A DNA stretch of 64,000 bases, from contig CAVRZO010000001.1 of assembly GCA_963725615.1 (NCBI GenBank), forward strand, positions 1 through 64,000, read 5' to 3'. A program made the translations under genes and the position numbers. Every line of letters starts with the position of its first letter. Position 1 is the stretch's first letter. The notes under the pieces were generated by a model. It had not been told where the DNA came from. It saw only the letters and a list, made by a program, of their open reading frames with translations, and made no database searches. This document shows, in pieces, positions 33,268 through 41,669 of the stretch. The DNA is from JAIQFF01 sp963725615 (GTDB taxonomy: Bacteria > Acidobacteriota > Terriglobia > Terriglobales > Acidobacteriaceae).

Positions 33268-33310
33268 CCGAGCTTGGCTCGGCTGGGCGGACGAGGCGTC
33301 CGCCCCTACG
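33267..33310. repeat. REP-like two-hairpin unit
   Basis: GCCGAGC-TTG-GCTCGGC followed by GGGCGGACGAGGCGTCCGCCC. It starts at the metallophosphoesterase stop codon and covers the stop codon of the HU gene. Confidence 0.85.
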
Positions 33311-33632
33311 CAGGCGCTGGTGCTGGCGGTGCTGGTGGCGCTGGAGCTTGTCCCCCGCCGGTGTTGACCAGGTCTTTTAACTCTTTGCTGGGCTTGAAAA
33401 ACGGAATCTTCTTGGCAGGGACTTCGACGCGCTCGCCGGTCTTGGGGTTGCGGCCGACGCGTGGTTTGCGCTGGCGGGTGCGGAAACTGCCGAAGCCGCG
33501 AATCTCGATCTTGTCGCCCACGCGGAGCGAACGCACGATGCTGTCAAAGATGGTCTCGACGATGACCTCACTGTCTTTACGTGTTAATTCCGCCAGCTTG
33601 GAGACTTCGTCGATCAGATCGGCTTTTGTCAT
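33306..33632 (-). CDS. HU/IHF-family DNA-binding protein
   Basis: 108 aa. Residues 1-90 are a complete HU/IHF monomer: TKADLIDEVSKLAELTRKD helix pair, VGDKIEIRGFGSF, the DNA-gripping arm TRQRKPRVGRNPKTGE, and AKKIPFFKPSKELKDLVN. It bends and packs DNA as a dimer. Residues 91-108 add a Pro/Ala tail (PAPPAPPAPAPA) absent from classical HU, and the TAG stop lies in the REP-like unit, so the tail may be an extension created when the repeat arrived. Confidence 0.93.
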   Translation of the reverse strand: MTKADLIDEVSKLAELTRKDSEVIVETIFDSIVRSLRVGDKIEIRGFGSFRTRQRKPRVGRNPKTGERVEVPAKKIPFFKPSKELKDLVNTGGGQAPAPPAPPAPAPA

Positions 33633-33810
33633 ACGCTCCTCAGTCCGTCTGGATTATATGTGATAGCGACATCGTTGGGGACCGCCTGTATAAACTTCTC
33701 AAATTTCAGGGGTTTTATGCAAGAGGCTTTTCCGGGGCCGGCTTCCGGATTTCAGCTCGCGGCCAAGAAATCAGAGCCCACGTAACACGTGACTGCCCCA
33801 GGGGCAGCTC

Positions 33811-34728
33811 CTACTTCCACAAATAATAGAACCCGGTGTGCTGATCCAACAGCTTTTCCCGGCTGGGCAGCCACTGGGAGATGTCCCCGAACAGCAGATC
33901 GAGCACCGTTTTGCGGTCCTTGTCGGGATGCACCAGGACGGGCTTGCCGGTTATACCGACTGCCTTGGCGGTGTCGTCCACTGCCGCCTCGAAGTCGGCG
34001 ATCTGGTCAATCATGTGCATGGACAAGGCTTGCTCACCGGTCCAGACCCGGCCATCGGCGAGGGACTTTATATCTTCGACCTTGGCGTGGCGGCCATCGG
34101 CTACGGCTTTTACGAACTGGCCATACATGTTGTCGATCAGCGCCTGCAGGTAGGCTCGTTCCTTGGGGGTCATGTCGCGAGAAGGATCGCCAGTACTCTT
34201 GTATTCGCCGACGGTCAGAACCTCGGGCTTCAAATGCGCCCAGCGCATCAGATCGCCGTAGTTGACCCACTCCGAGATGACACCGATCGATCCCACGACG
34301 CTGCCATTGTCGGCATAGATCTTGTTAGTGGCCGAAGAAACGTAGTAAGCGCCGCTGGCGCCTACGGTCTCGATCGAAGCCACAATGTGTTTCTTCTTCT
34401 CATCGCGAACGCGCTTGACCTCGCGGTAAATCTCTTCCGAGGCGGCCACTCCGCCACCCGGCGAATTCACGTGGATGATGATGGCCTTAATGGAATCGTC
34501 GTCGCCAAATTTCTTGACTTGCTGGACCACCGTGCTGGGATCGAGGATGACGCCTTCCAGTTCGACCACGCCAATCTTGTCCCCAAAACTGGCGCGCAGC
34601 GAGGTGTTATCTCCGCCTGCGTGCAGCGAGAGGTAAACCAGGGTAAACACGGCCAGCACAAAGAGGAAGAAGGCTCCTCCCCCGATGAGGATCCAAAGAA
34701 AAGTTCGCGAACGTCCGTTTTCAGCCAT
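33811..34728 (-). CDS. sppA: Signal peptide peptidase SppA, short form
   Basis: 305 aa, membrane-anchored serine protease that degrades cleaved signal peptides. One N-terminal transmembrane helix (residues 11-33). S49 domain: HVNSPGGGV (oxyanion turn), the nucleophile Ser in GASGAYYVS, and the general-base Lys in GEYKSTGDPSR. Length fits the bacterial short (one-domain) SppA. No neighbour on the same strand; HU is downstream after 178 bp. Confidence 0.92.
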   Translation of the reverse strand: MAENGRSRTFLWILIGGGAFFLFVLAVFTLVYLSLHAGGDNTSLRASFGDKIGVVELEGVILDPSTVVQQVKKFGDDDSIKAIIIHVNSPGGGVAASEEIYREVKRVRDEKKKHIVASIETVGASGAYYVSSATNKIYADNGSVVGSIGVISEWVNYGDLMRWAHLKPEVLTVGEYKSTGDPSRDMTPKERAYLQALIDNMYGQFVKAVADGRHAKVEDIKSLADGRVWTGEQALSMHMIDQIADFEAAVDDTAKAVGITGKPVLVHPDKDRKTVLDLLFGDISQWLPSREKLLDQHTGFYYLWK

Positions 34729-34792
34729 ACAGATGGCTTAGTTTAGCACTTGGGGCAGTGTCGAGTTTCTAGTTTCTAGTAACCACAGTCGA

Positions 34793-34837
34793 CGTGGGGA
34801 CAGCCGCCATCGGCTGTCCGGCCGAGCAAGGCTCGGC
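34793..34837. repeat. REP-like two-hairpin unit
   Basis: GTGGGGACAGCCG / CGGCTGTCC hairpin then GCCGAGC-AAG-GCTCGGC. Confidence 0.85.
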
Positions 34838-34919
34838 TCTTGTGCCTCCCCACTCTCGCATTATTGAGGTCGCTCTTTCTCTCTCTGCCGGGAATCCGTC
34901 CCGCGCTCTGCTGCTGACT

Positions 34920-34966
34920 GCCGAGCTTCGCTCGGCTGGACAGCCGAGGACGGCTGTCCCCACTTG
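34920..34966. repeat. REP-like two-hairpin unit, inverted copy
   Basis: CCGAGC-TTC-GCTCGG then GGACAGCCG-AGGA-CGGCTGTCC and CCAC. Forms a REPIN-like pair with 34793-34837, 82 bp apart. Confidence 0.85.
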
Positions 34967-35059
34967 GGCGGTTAGCGCTGCCCGCGATCTGGTTCTCGAA
35001 TGCTCTTGACGGGCTGGTTCTGGCTTCGTAACATTCGCCCTTTGATAGAAGGGGGACAA

Positions 35060-35737
35060 ATGGCCGGATTCTGTGTAAGTTGTGGAAACCCGCTGGCGGA
35101 CGGAGCCAAGTTCTGTACCAAGTGCGGCGCTACTCAGCCGGCCGCGCCGGCCGGAACCGTGATTCCTCCGCCGCCTGCCGCTCCAGCTTCCCAAGGCAGC
35201 AGCGCCGCGGTAAAGATCATCATCGGGGTAGTGGGATTTTTCGTGCTCCTGAGCTTGATCGCGGCCGGGAGTTGCTTCTATATCGGATACCGGGTGAAGC
35301 AGCGGGCCCGCGAGTTCTCCCGGTCCATGGGTGGCGATGCGAAACCCTACACCGGCCGGCGGCAGCCCTGCGCCATGTTGTCTACCAGCGAAGCTTCGGC
35401 TGCCCTGGGCCAAACCGTGGCCTCAGTGGAGCAGCGTGGCACCTCGGTTTGCGAATACAGCTACGGAACCAATGGCCAGCATTTCGATGTGGAATACACC
35501 TGGCAGGGCGGCGGCATCACCATGGGCATCGCGCATGGCGCCATGAAGCAGATTTCCGGCATGGAGACTTTCACGCCTCTCGAAGGCATCGGCGACGAGG
35601 CCTACCTGGCTCCGGGAAATTCTGCTCTCATGATGCGTAAGGGCGACGTGATGGTGAACATTGACCTGCGCGAATCTGGCGTCAACGCAGACGCAGCCAA
35701 AAAGATGGCGAGCAAGATCGCCGACCGCCTGCGGTAA
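35060..35737 (+). CDS. Zinc-ribbon membrane protein
   Basis: 225 aa from the ATG at 35060 (GAAGGGGG upstream). Residues 1-27 form a four-Cys zinc ribbon (FCVSCGNPL... KFCTKCGA). A Pro-rich linker, a transmembrane helix (about 50-75) and an extracytoplasmic domain follow (AMLSTSEASAALGQTVASVEQRG), with two Cys that may pair. The zinc ribbon is cytoplasmic and the C-terminal domain outside. Followed 49 bp later by a protein of the same design, so they probably form an operon or a duplicated pair. Function unknown. Confidence 0.7.
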   Translation: MAGFCVSCGNPLADGAKFCTKCGATQPAAPAGTVIPPPPAAPASQGSSAAVKIIIGVVGFFVLLSLIAAGSCFYIGYRVKQRAREFSRSMGGDAKPYTGRRQPCAMLSTSEASAALGQTVASVEQRGTSVCEYSYGTNGQHFDVEYTWQGGGITMGIAHGAMKQISGMETFTPLEGIGDEAYLAPGNSALMMRKGDVMVNIDLRESGVNADAAKKMASKIADRLR

Positions 35738-35786
35738 GACTGCGACTGATCGCCGCTGATCTAAAGAGAATCGGAGAGCCGGATTC

Positions 35787-37412
35787 ATGCCCTTTTGCGC
35801 GCAGTGCGGTTCCGCGATTGGCGCCGTCAAATTCTGCTCCAAGTGCGGCGCTCGCGTGCCTGAGGCGGCCGGGACGGCTCCGGCGCCTCCTGCCCCTTCT
35901 CCTGCGCAGCCCGCTCGCCCGCTCACGCCCGCTCCTAATCCGCCCGTGGCTCAACCGGTTGCGCAAGGCGGCAATGTCCTGATGAAGGTCCTGGTGGGCT
36001 TTCTGGTTTTTATTCTGCTGATTGTTCTGGCCGTCATGGGCAGTTGCGTTTACATCGGTTACCGCGCCAAAAAGAAGGCCGATGAAATCCAGCAGGCCTA
36101 CAAGTCGAACGACCTGAACAAGCTGGCGGGGGCGCTCGGAGTCGGGAACTCACCAGGCACTTCGGGTTCCTCTCACGGATCATCTCAGGGAACAACCGGG
36201 GGCGATTCTACAGCGCCTGTGGCACCGCTTTCTTTCCCGCCCTGGACGCCTTCGGCGGCGGGAGCTGAATCGGGAACAAGAGTTCCCTTGCGTCCCGGAC
36301 TCACGGTGGTGACCGCGATCGCCCAGTTTGGCGGCGACTACGAGTCCATCAAACAGATCCAGCAGGTGGGCCCTTCTGTGGTGCGCCTCTCTTATCGTGC
36401 CGACAATGTTCCCAACCCGCTGGAGGGTCTGCAGAAACTCAGCGGTGACAAGGCGCCGAAGTCGAGCGGGTCAATCTCCGGACAGCGCACGGTCCGCACT
36501 GAAGACCTGCAAACCGCCCACGACTACATGCAGTGGTTTGGCCCCAACCAGCCGGAAGTCATGCCGGGAACGACAGCCATCAGCGTTTCGCGCGAAGTCC
36601 TGACCGAACTGAAGGGCAAGGGAGAAACCCAGTTCAGCTTCCGCACTGGAGGTCTGAAGGGAATGGCGGGCTCGCTGCTGGGCGCTCTCGGCCAGATGGC
36701 GGGCGGAGGTGCATCGGGCGCGTCGAAAGAAGCGAAAGACCTGGCCAACATGGGAAAAGACGAATGCATGCTAAAGCGCGTCGGCAGTGGTCTGGCCTCT
36801 TTCCCTGTGCTGCTGAACAACCAGCGCGTGTTGCTCCCTGCCGTGCATGCACAGTGCACGACTGATGACGGTCTGGCTGACTTTTACTTTCTCGATGACC
36901 TCGATAATCCGTTGGCCCTGGCCTGGAAGCTGGGCAGCAGCGACACGCTGCAGCTGGTGAAGATTTCTTATCCAGCCCTACCGGCAACTTCTCCGACGGG
37001 GAGTTCATCGGCCACGCAGCCTGCTTCCGGTGCGGGTGGCGGCCAGCAGATCGAACAGGCGTTGAAGCAGACGGGACAAGCCGAGGTCTACGGTATTTAT
37101 TTCGATTTCGCGAGCGACAAGATCAAGCCTGAATCCGAGCCGGTGTTGCGCGAAATCGCCGACGCGCTCAGCCACAATCCCGCCTGGAAGCTGCGCGTGG
37201 AAGGCCACACCGACAACATCGGCGGCGATGAGTACAACCTGGATCTTTCCCAGCGCCGCGCCGAGGCCGTGAAACTGGCGCTGGTCACTCGCTATCACAT
37301 TGCCGCAGACCGCCTCACGCCCCAGGGCTTCGGCGCCACCCGTCCCAAAGAGCCCAATGACACGCTGGCCGGCCGCGCCCGCAACCGGCGCGTGGAACTC
37401 GTGCGGGAGTAA
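35787..37412 (+). CDS. Zinc-ribbon, transmembrane and OmpA-domain fusion protein
   Basis: 541 aa. Residues 1-24: four-Cys zinc ribbon (FCAQCGS... KFCSKCGA). Pro-rich linker, transmembrane helix (about 66-90), a Gly/Ser linker, a large middle domain of unknown type, and a C-terminal OmpA domain (about 425-541: IYFDFASDKIKPES, VEGHTDNIGGDEYNLDLSQRRAEAV, RARNRRVEL) that should bind peptidoglycan. The combination puts a cytoplasmic zinc ribbon and a cell-wall anchor on one inner-membrane protein. The N-terminal half parallels the upstream gene. Function unknown. Confidence 0.75.
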   Translation: MPFCAQCGSAIGAVKFCSKCGARVPEAAGTAPAPPAPSPAQPARPLTPAPNPPVAQPVAQGGNVLMKVLVGFLVFILLIVLAVMGSCVYIGYRAKKKADEIQQAYKSNDLNKLAGALGVGNSPGTSGSSHGSSQGTTGGDSTAPVAPLSFPPWTPSAAGAESGTRVPLRPGLTVVTAIAQFGGDYESIKQIQQVGPSVVRLSYRADNVPNPLEGLQKLSGDKAPKSSGSISGQRTVRTEDLQTAHDYMQWFGPNQPEVMPGTTAISVSREVLTELKGKGETQFSFRTGGLKGMAGSLLGALGQMAGGGASGASKEAKDLANMGKDECMLKRVGSGLASFPVLLNNQRVLLPAVHAQCTTDDGLADFYFLDDLDNPLALAWKLGSSDTLQLVKISYPALPATSPTGSSSATQPASGAGGGQQIEQALKQTGQAEVYGIYFDFASDKIKPESEPVLREIADALSHNPAWKLRVEGHTDNIGGDEYNLDLSQRRAEAVKLALVTRYHIAADRLTPQGFGATRPKEPNDTLAGRARNRRVELVRE

Positions 37413-37525
37413 AGCCATTCCGGCCGGATCCCTGGCCAGATGCTAAGAGTACATGTCCCGATTTGCCGCAGGGCATGGCCTGAGATCACGTAGTTTGCCC
37501 GTTATTTCCTTGTGACAATAGAAGC

Positions 37526-38884
37526 ATGAAATTTACCTGGAGGAGCCTGCTGGCCGCCACGACCGCGCTGTTGTTGGCGCTCGCGTGCGTGAATTGCGGA
37601 GGAGGCACAACCGGCTCGACGCTGGCAGCGGGCGGCGGAAGCGGCTCCGGCAGTGGCGGGAGTGGTTCGGGCGGCAGTGGCGGATCTGGGGGCGGCAGCG
37701 GATCAGCCGGTTCCGGTTCGGGCGGGAACAGTCAAAGCGCTTGCGGCGCGATGAGCACCGGGCAGGGCGCCAGCCTCAACGGCTTCCTTCCTTTCGCCAG
37801 TTCCAGTCCCTGGAACAAGGATATTTCCGCCTCGCCGGTAGACCCGAACTCAAGTGCCATCATCAATTTCATCGGGCCGACTGTCGGGATGCACGCTGAT
37901 TTTGGGTCGGGCCTGTACCAGGGCTCGATTATCGGAATCCCATACTCCGTGGTGGGCGGAACGCAAGCTCCGGTTAACATCAACTTCACCGCCTACGGCG
38001 ACGAAAGCGATCCGGGGCCGATGCCGCTTCCGGCCAACGCTCAAATCGAAGGCGGTCCGAATCCAACTGGCGGCGATCGCCACGTACTCGTGCTCGATAA
38101 CGACAATTGCTTTCTCTACGAATTATTCACCGCCGTCCCCAATGGCAACGGGAGCTGGAATGCCGATTCAGCGGCAATTTGGGACCTGCTGGGTGACGCC
38201 AACGCGCAGCGTCCCTGGACCTGGACTTCAGCTGATGCCGCGGGCCTGCCGATTTTTCCCGGCCTGGTCCGTTACGATGAAGTCGCTGCCGGACAAATTC
38301 CGCACGCGATTCGCTTCACTCTTCCGCAGAGCCGGGCTGCGGTTGTGTTGCCTGCCACCCATTGGGCATCGAACTCTACCAGCGCGAACGCTCCACCCAT
38401 GGGAATGCGGCTGCGCCTGAAGGCGAGTTACGACATTTCCGGATTTTCCACAAACATGCAGGTAATCCTGTCCGCCATGAAGAAGTACGGTCTGATCATG
38501 GCCGATAACGGCAGCGCCATGTACATCAGCGGCGCGCCCGACAGCCGCTGGGACAATGACGATCTGCACAATCTGGGCCAGGTTCCGGCGTCAGCTTTTG
38601 AAGTCGTCCAGATGAACCCGGTGTACACCGCGTCGAACGTGCCGCAGGGCGCGGCTCCAGGCATCACGAGCTTCACGGCAACGCCAACCAGCGTGAGTTC
38701 GGGCGGCAGCGTGACCTTGTCCTGGAGTGTCAGCAATGCGTCTTATGTCATCGTGTCGCCGCAGGCAGGAGCGGTGCGAGGCACCAGCGTGACTGTCCAC
38801 CCCGGCCAGACCACTACGTACACGCTCTACGCCACCAACCAGTTCGGACGCAGCACAGCAACAGTAACAGTAAACGCACAGTAG
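37526..38884 (+). CDS. Lipoprotein with Ig-like C-terminal domain
   Basis: 452 aa. Signal peptide with lipobox (LALAC, Cys at about 21; a second Cys in NCGGG). A long Gly/Ser tract (residues 35-70) is a flexible spacer. The main domain (about 75-370) is a beta-rich fold with SSPWNKDIS and HALRF-like turns that I cannot place. Residues 375-452 look like an Ig-like/IPT module (FTATPTSVSSGGSVTLSWSVSNA, YTLYATNQFGRSTATVTV). Surface or periplasmic; possibly carbohydrate-active or adhesive. Confidence 0.65.
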   Translation: MKFTWRSLLAATTALLLALACVNCGGGTTGSTLAAGGGSGSGSGGSGSGGSGGSGGGSGSAGSGSGGNSQSACGAMSTGQGASLNGFLPFASSSPWNKDISASPVDPNSSAIINFIGPTVGMHADFGSGLYQGSIIGIPYSVVGGTQAPVNINFTAYGDESDPGPMPLPANAQIEGGPNPTGGDRHVLVLDNDNCFLYELFTAVPNGNGSWNADSAAIWDLLGDANAQRPWTWTSADAAGLPIFPGLVRYDEVAAGQIPHAIRFTLPQSRAAVVLPATHWASNSTSANAPPMGMRLRLKASYDISGFSTNMQVILSAMKKYGLIMADNGSAMYISGAPDSRWDNDDLHNLGQVPASAFEVVQMNPVYTASNVPQGAAPGITSFTATPTSVSSGGSVTLSWSVSNASYVIVSPQAGAVRGTSVTVHPGQTTTYTLYATNQFGRSTATVTVNAQ

Positions 38885-38895
38885 TCACGACGGAC

Positions 38896-38942
38896 CACGT
38901 GGGGACAGCCGCCCTCGGCTGTCCGGCGGAGCGAAGCTCCGC
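38896..38942. repeat. REP-like two-hairpin unit
   Basis: CACGTGGGGACAGCCG / CGGCTGTCC hairpin then CGGAGC-GAA-GCTCCG. Confidence 0.85.
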
Positions 38943-38968
38943 TATTTCAGACACCAGCAAAAAATCTG

Positions 38969-39014
38969 TCGAGCTGCGCTCGACTGGACAGCCGGGGGCG
39001 GCTGTCCCCACGTG
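38969..39014. repeat. REP-like two-hairpin unit, inverted copy
   Basis: TCGAGC-TGC-GCTCGA then GGACAGCCG-GGGG-CGGCTGTCC and CCACGTGG. Head-to-head with 38896-38942 with 26 bp between, a REPIN-like arrangement placed between two converging genes. Confidence 0.9.
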
Positions 39015-39031
39015 GCAACTGGTGGCTCCAT

Positions 39032-41473
39032 TCAAAACAACTTCTCTTGGCGGCGGAGATTTCCGATTGAGCCGATATTGGCCAGAGCGAAATTGAAGCG
39101 GAACTGATTTTCGTTGCGGACCGATCCCAGGGCAAAGCGGCGGTACTCGATGCTCAATCCGCAACAGTCCCAGTTGTAGGCGGTCTGCACCGCCGCATAC
39201 TGCAGAAAACCCAGATTAGCGTCGAAACCGAGGTTGGTCGCTCCACTAAACCCGCGTTTGTTGGGCTGTCCATAGCCCAGCAGAATCCGAAACTGATTGA
39301 AAGCCTGCTGCCCGGTAGGCGTAGGGCCATTGCTCGGCGCCAGCAGATAGGCGTCGCCTCCGCCAACCGTGTACGGCCCGAAACGATAGTTCACGAACGC
39401 GGTGCTGGCATTGATCCGGCTTTGCTTGAAGTCGTAGTCGATGTCCCACTCGGCCTCAGTGCGGCTGGTGGCTTGAAATTTTAGCCGGGAGATCAAAGGC
39501 GAAAGCCGCCGGGCTTCTGTGAGAAAGGCGATTCCGGTGAAATCGGCGGTCGTGGTAAACACATTTCGCTGCCCGGGCACCAGTGCCCCTCCGAAGTTCG
39601 GGTCGAGAAAATATTTCTGGGCCAGTTCCCAGGTAACGACTTCTCGAACCTGCGGTTCAGTCGGGCACGGAGTTTCGTAGCGTTCCGAACGCCGCTCCCA
39701 CGGGACAAGGCTCTGCACCGCCGGACGTCCGATGTTAAGAGTAGCCATGCCCGCAGCGTCGCAGTCCTCGGCTTTCGCCGAGGTACGCTTGGCGTAAAGC
39801 CGATTCACCACCGCATATTCCACTTCACTGGTGTTGCTCAGAATGTCGCGTTCGTCAAAGCGCAGAATCCGCGCAAAATTGTCCACGCCAGTCACGTAGC
39901 GATACGTGGCGCGAGGCTCGATGACGTGCTTCCATTTACGTCCCCAGAATTCGCGGTCGTACACTCGCTCCAGCGCGGGCGGACGAATTTCCACCGATCC
40001 CTCGACTGCCCTGCGGTTGATGACGTCGCTCTCCGCCACGCCCACCCCGCCGCTGCTGGGCACCAGTTGCTGGGTGTAGAAGGTTTCACGTAAAGAAATT
40101 TCTGGACGCACCGACCAGCCATGCAGCACCAGGGCTAGAGACAGCGACGGGCGCAGATCGAAACGTCCGACCAGCGGTGCAGTTCGAAACGAAGGTTCGC
40201 TGCGCGACAGCCCTTCGGCAGCGGCTTCATAGGACCAATAGAAGGGTGAGTGCCCGATCGAGTGCTCTACGCTGGAGACCTCAAAGCTGGGGGCATGCAG
40301 AATGGTGATGACGTCGCCCGGAGTCGTGCTTTCGAAGTTCTGATAACGCTGCGTCGACGCGTTATTGAAATACCCGCGCGTGGCATTGGAGAGGAAGGCT
40401 TCCGACTTAACCTCCGAGTTTACCGCCTGGCTAAAGACGTCATTGAATGCGAGGCGGAAGACGAAAGAGCTCAGATAGTCGATGCTGGCGACGCCGCGAA
40501 AGTGTCCAAAAGTATCTTCAGCGTCGAGGCGTACCTCGTGGCCACCCTGATCAACCGGTGGTTTGCCGACGCCCCGGTCAAAAACTCCGAAGTAGTTCAA
40601 GTACACATAAGACTTTTCACTGGGCTGGGCACGGAACTCGATCTGCGGCGCCCACCCTCGCCGGGTGAAATATTCTGCGCCCGCAGTGACGTCCATGCTG
40701 CGATTGATGGCCCAGAAGATTGAGTCTCCGAGAATGGTTCCCTTGATCGAAGAGCTGCCGACGTTGGGAATGAGAAGCCCGGTCTGCCTCGGCTCCCGCT
40801 CCACCGGGTGCGTGGCAAAGGGAAAATAAAAAACCGGAACGCCCTGGATACGGAACGTGCTGTGATAAATGGTGGCGTTGCCGCCGACTTCCACGACAAT
40901 CTTATGAGCGTTGAACTCCCACTTGGGCCGCGGCAGCTCGCAGGTAGTAATGGTTCCGTCGTAGACCACATAGTGGTCGGGGCCGGTCTTCTCCACCACT
41001 CCACCGGTAAAGGCGAAAGGATTCTCGGTGGTCAGGATCATCCGTTTCCCCCGCAACTGCATGCCCGTCGTCCCTACGACGTGTTCGAAGCGCCCGGATT
41101 CAGACCGGACGTTGTATGTGGCATGCGTAGCCTCGACGTGCTCATCGTTGGGTCCGCCGTCGAGCACGACGTGTCCGTCCGCGGTCGCCTCTCCGGTGTC
41201 TGAGTTATAGTCCACTGAATCGGCATGGAGTATGTAAGTGCCGTAATGGATCTCCGCCTGCCCGCGCAGCTTGTACACGACGCCATCCTTCTCCTGCTGC
41301 AGGGCACTGATAGTGACGTCCTGCTCTCTCACCGACGACGGCGCCGACGGCAACGACGACTGTTCGCCCGGTTGTCCCGAAGCGAAAAGCAACTGGCTGG
41401 TAACTATGGACGGAGCGAGTAGCAGATGACAAACCAACGCCGCCGTGATAAGGAATCGAGTGCGGGATGTCAT
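39032..41473 (-). CDS. lptD: LPS-assembly protein LptD
   Basis: 813 aa from the ATG at 41473 (MTSRTRFLIT...), which gives a proper signal peptide; the longer frame to 41671 lacks one. N-terminal OstA/LptA-like jellyroll (VYKLRGQAEIHYGTYILHAD, GEATADGHVVLDGG) and a C-terminal barrel of about 550 residues (LptD domain: FNNASTQRYQNFEST, EFWGRKWKHVIEPRATYRYV). It inserts lipopolysaccharide into the outer membrane. No lptE-like gene adjoins it. The paired CC (WDCCGLSIEYR) near the end may form one of the disulfides typical of LptD. Confidence 0.92.
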   Translation of the reverse strand: MTSRTRFLITAALVCHLLLAPSIVTSQLLFASGQPGEQSSLPSAPSSVREQDVTISALQQEKDGVVYKLRGQAEIHYGTYILHADSVDYNSDTGEATADGHVVLDGGPNDEHVEATHATYNVRSESGRFEHVVGTTGMQLRGKRMILTTENPFAFTGGVVEKTGPDHYVVYDGTITTCELPRPKWEFNAHKIVVEVGGNATIYHSTFRIQGVPVFYFPFATHPVEREPRQTGLLIPNVGSSSIKGTILGDSIFWAINRSMDVTAGAEYFTRRGWAPQIEFRAQPSEKSYVYLNYFGVFDRGVGKPPVDQGGHEVRLDAEDTFGHFRGVASIDYLSSFVFRLAFNDVFSQAVNSEVKSEAFLSNATRGYFNNASTQRYQNFESTTPGDVITILHAPSFEVSSVEHSIGHSPFYWSYEAAAEGLSRSEPSFRTAPLVGRFDLRPSLSLALVLHGWSVRPEISLRETFYTQQLVPSSGGVGVAESDVINRRAVEGSVEIRPPALERVYDREFWGRKWKHVIEPRATYRYVTGVDNFARILRFDERDILSNTSEVEYAVVNRLYAKRTSAKAEDCDAAGMATLNIGRPAVQSLVPWERRSERYETPCPTEPQVREVVTWELAQKYFLDPNFGGALVPGQRNVFTTTADFTGIAFLTEARRLSPLISRLKFQATSRTEAEWDIDYDFKQSRINASTAFVNYRFGPYTVGGGDAYLLAPSNGPTPTGQQAFNQFRILLGYGQPNKRGFSGATNLGFDANLGFLQYAAVQTAYNWDCCGLSIEYRRFALGSVRNENQFRFNFALANIGSIGNLRRQEKLF

Positions 41474-41669
41474 CGCAAGCGGATGAGACCCCGAGTGAGG
41501 AGATCCACGCAGGGGTAAGGTGACGGTAGCACGGCTCGGCCCGAGTGGCAAAGCAGCCGGGCTTCCGGGCAATTTACTTTCAGGGCTCTGGCTTTTTTCC
41601 TGCGGAACCAGTCCACCGCATTGCAGTCGTTCTGCCGCTGGAGGCTCAGCGGGACCCGATCGTTCCTTC

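Larger units (their letters stand above)
34729..35059. other. Intergenic interval with two REP-like units
   Basis: About 330 bp between divergent genes. It holds REP-like units at 34793-34837 and 34920-34966 in opposite orientation and a small TTTCTAG tandem patch (34764-34779). No gene is supported; frames crossing it translate the repeats. Confidence 0.6.

Noticed and set aside
34769..35413. Antisense frame of 214 codons across 34769-35413
   Set aside because: It translates the REP-like pair and the zinc-ribbon gene's antisense; peptides such as AELRSAGQP are the repeat itself.
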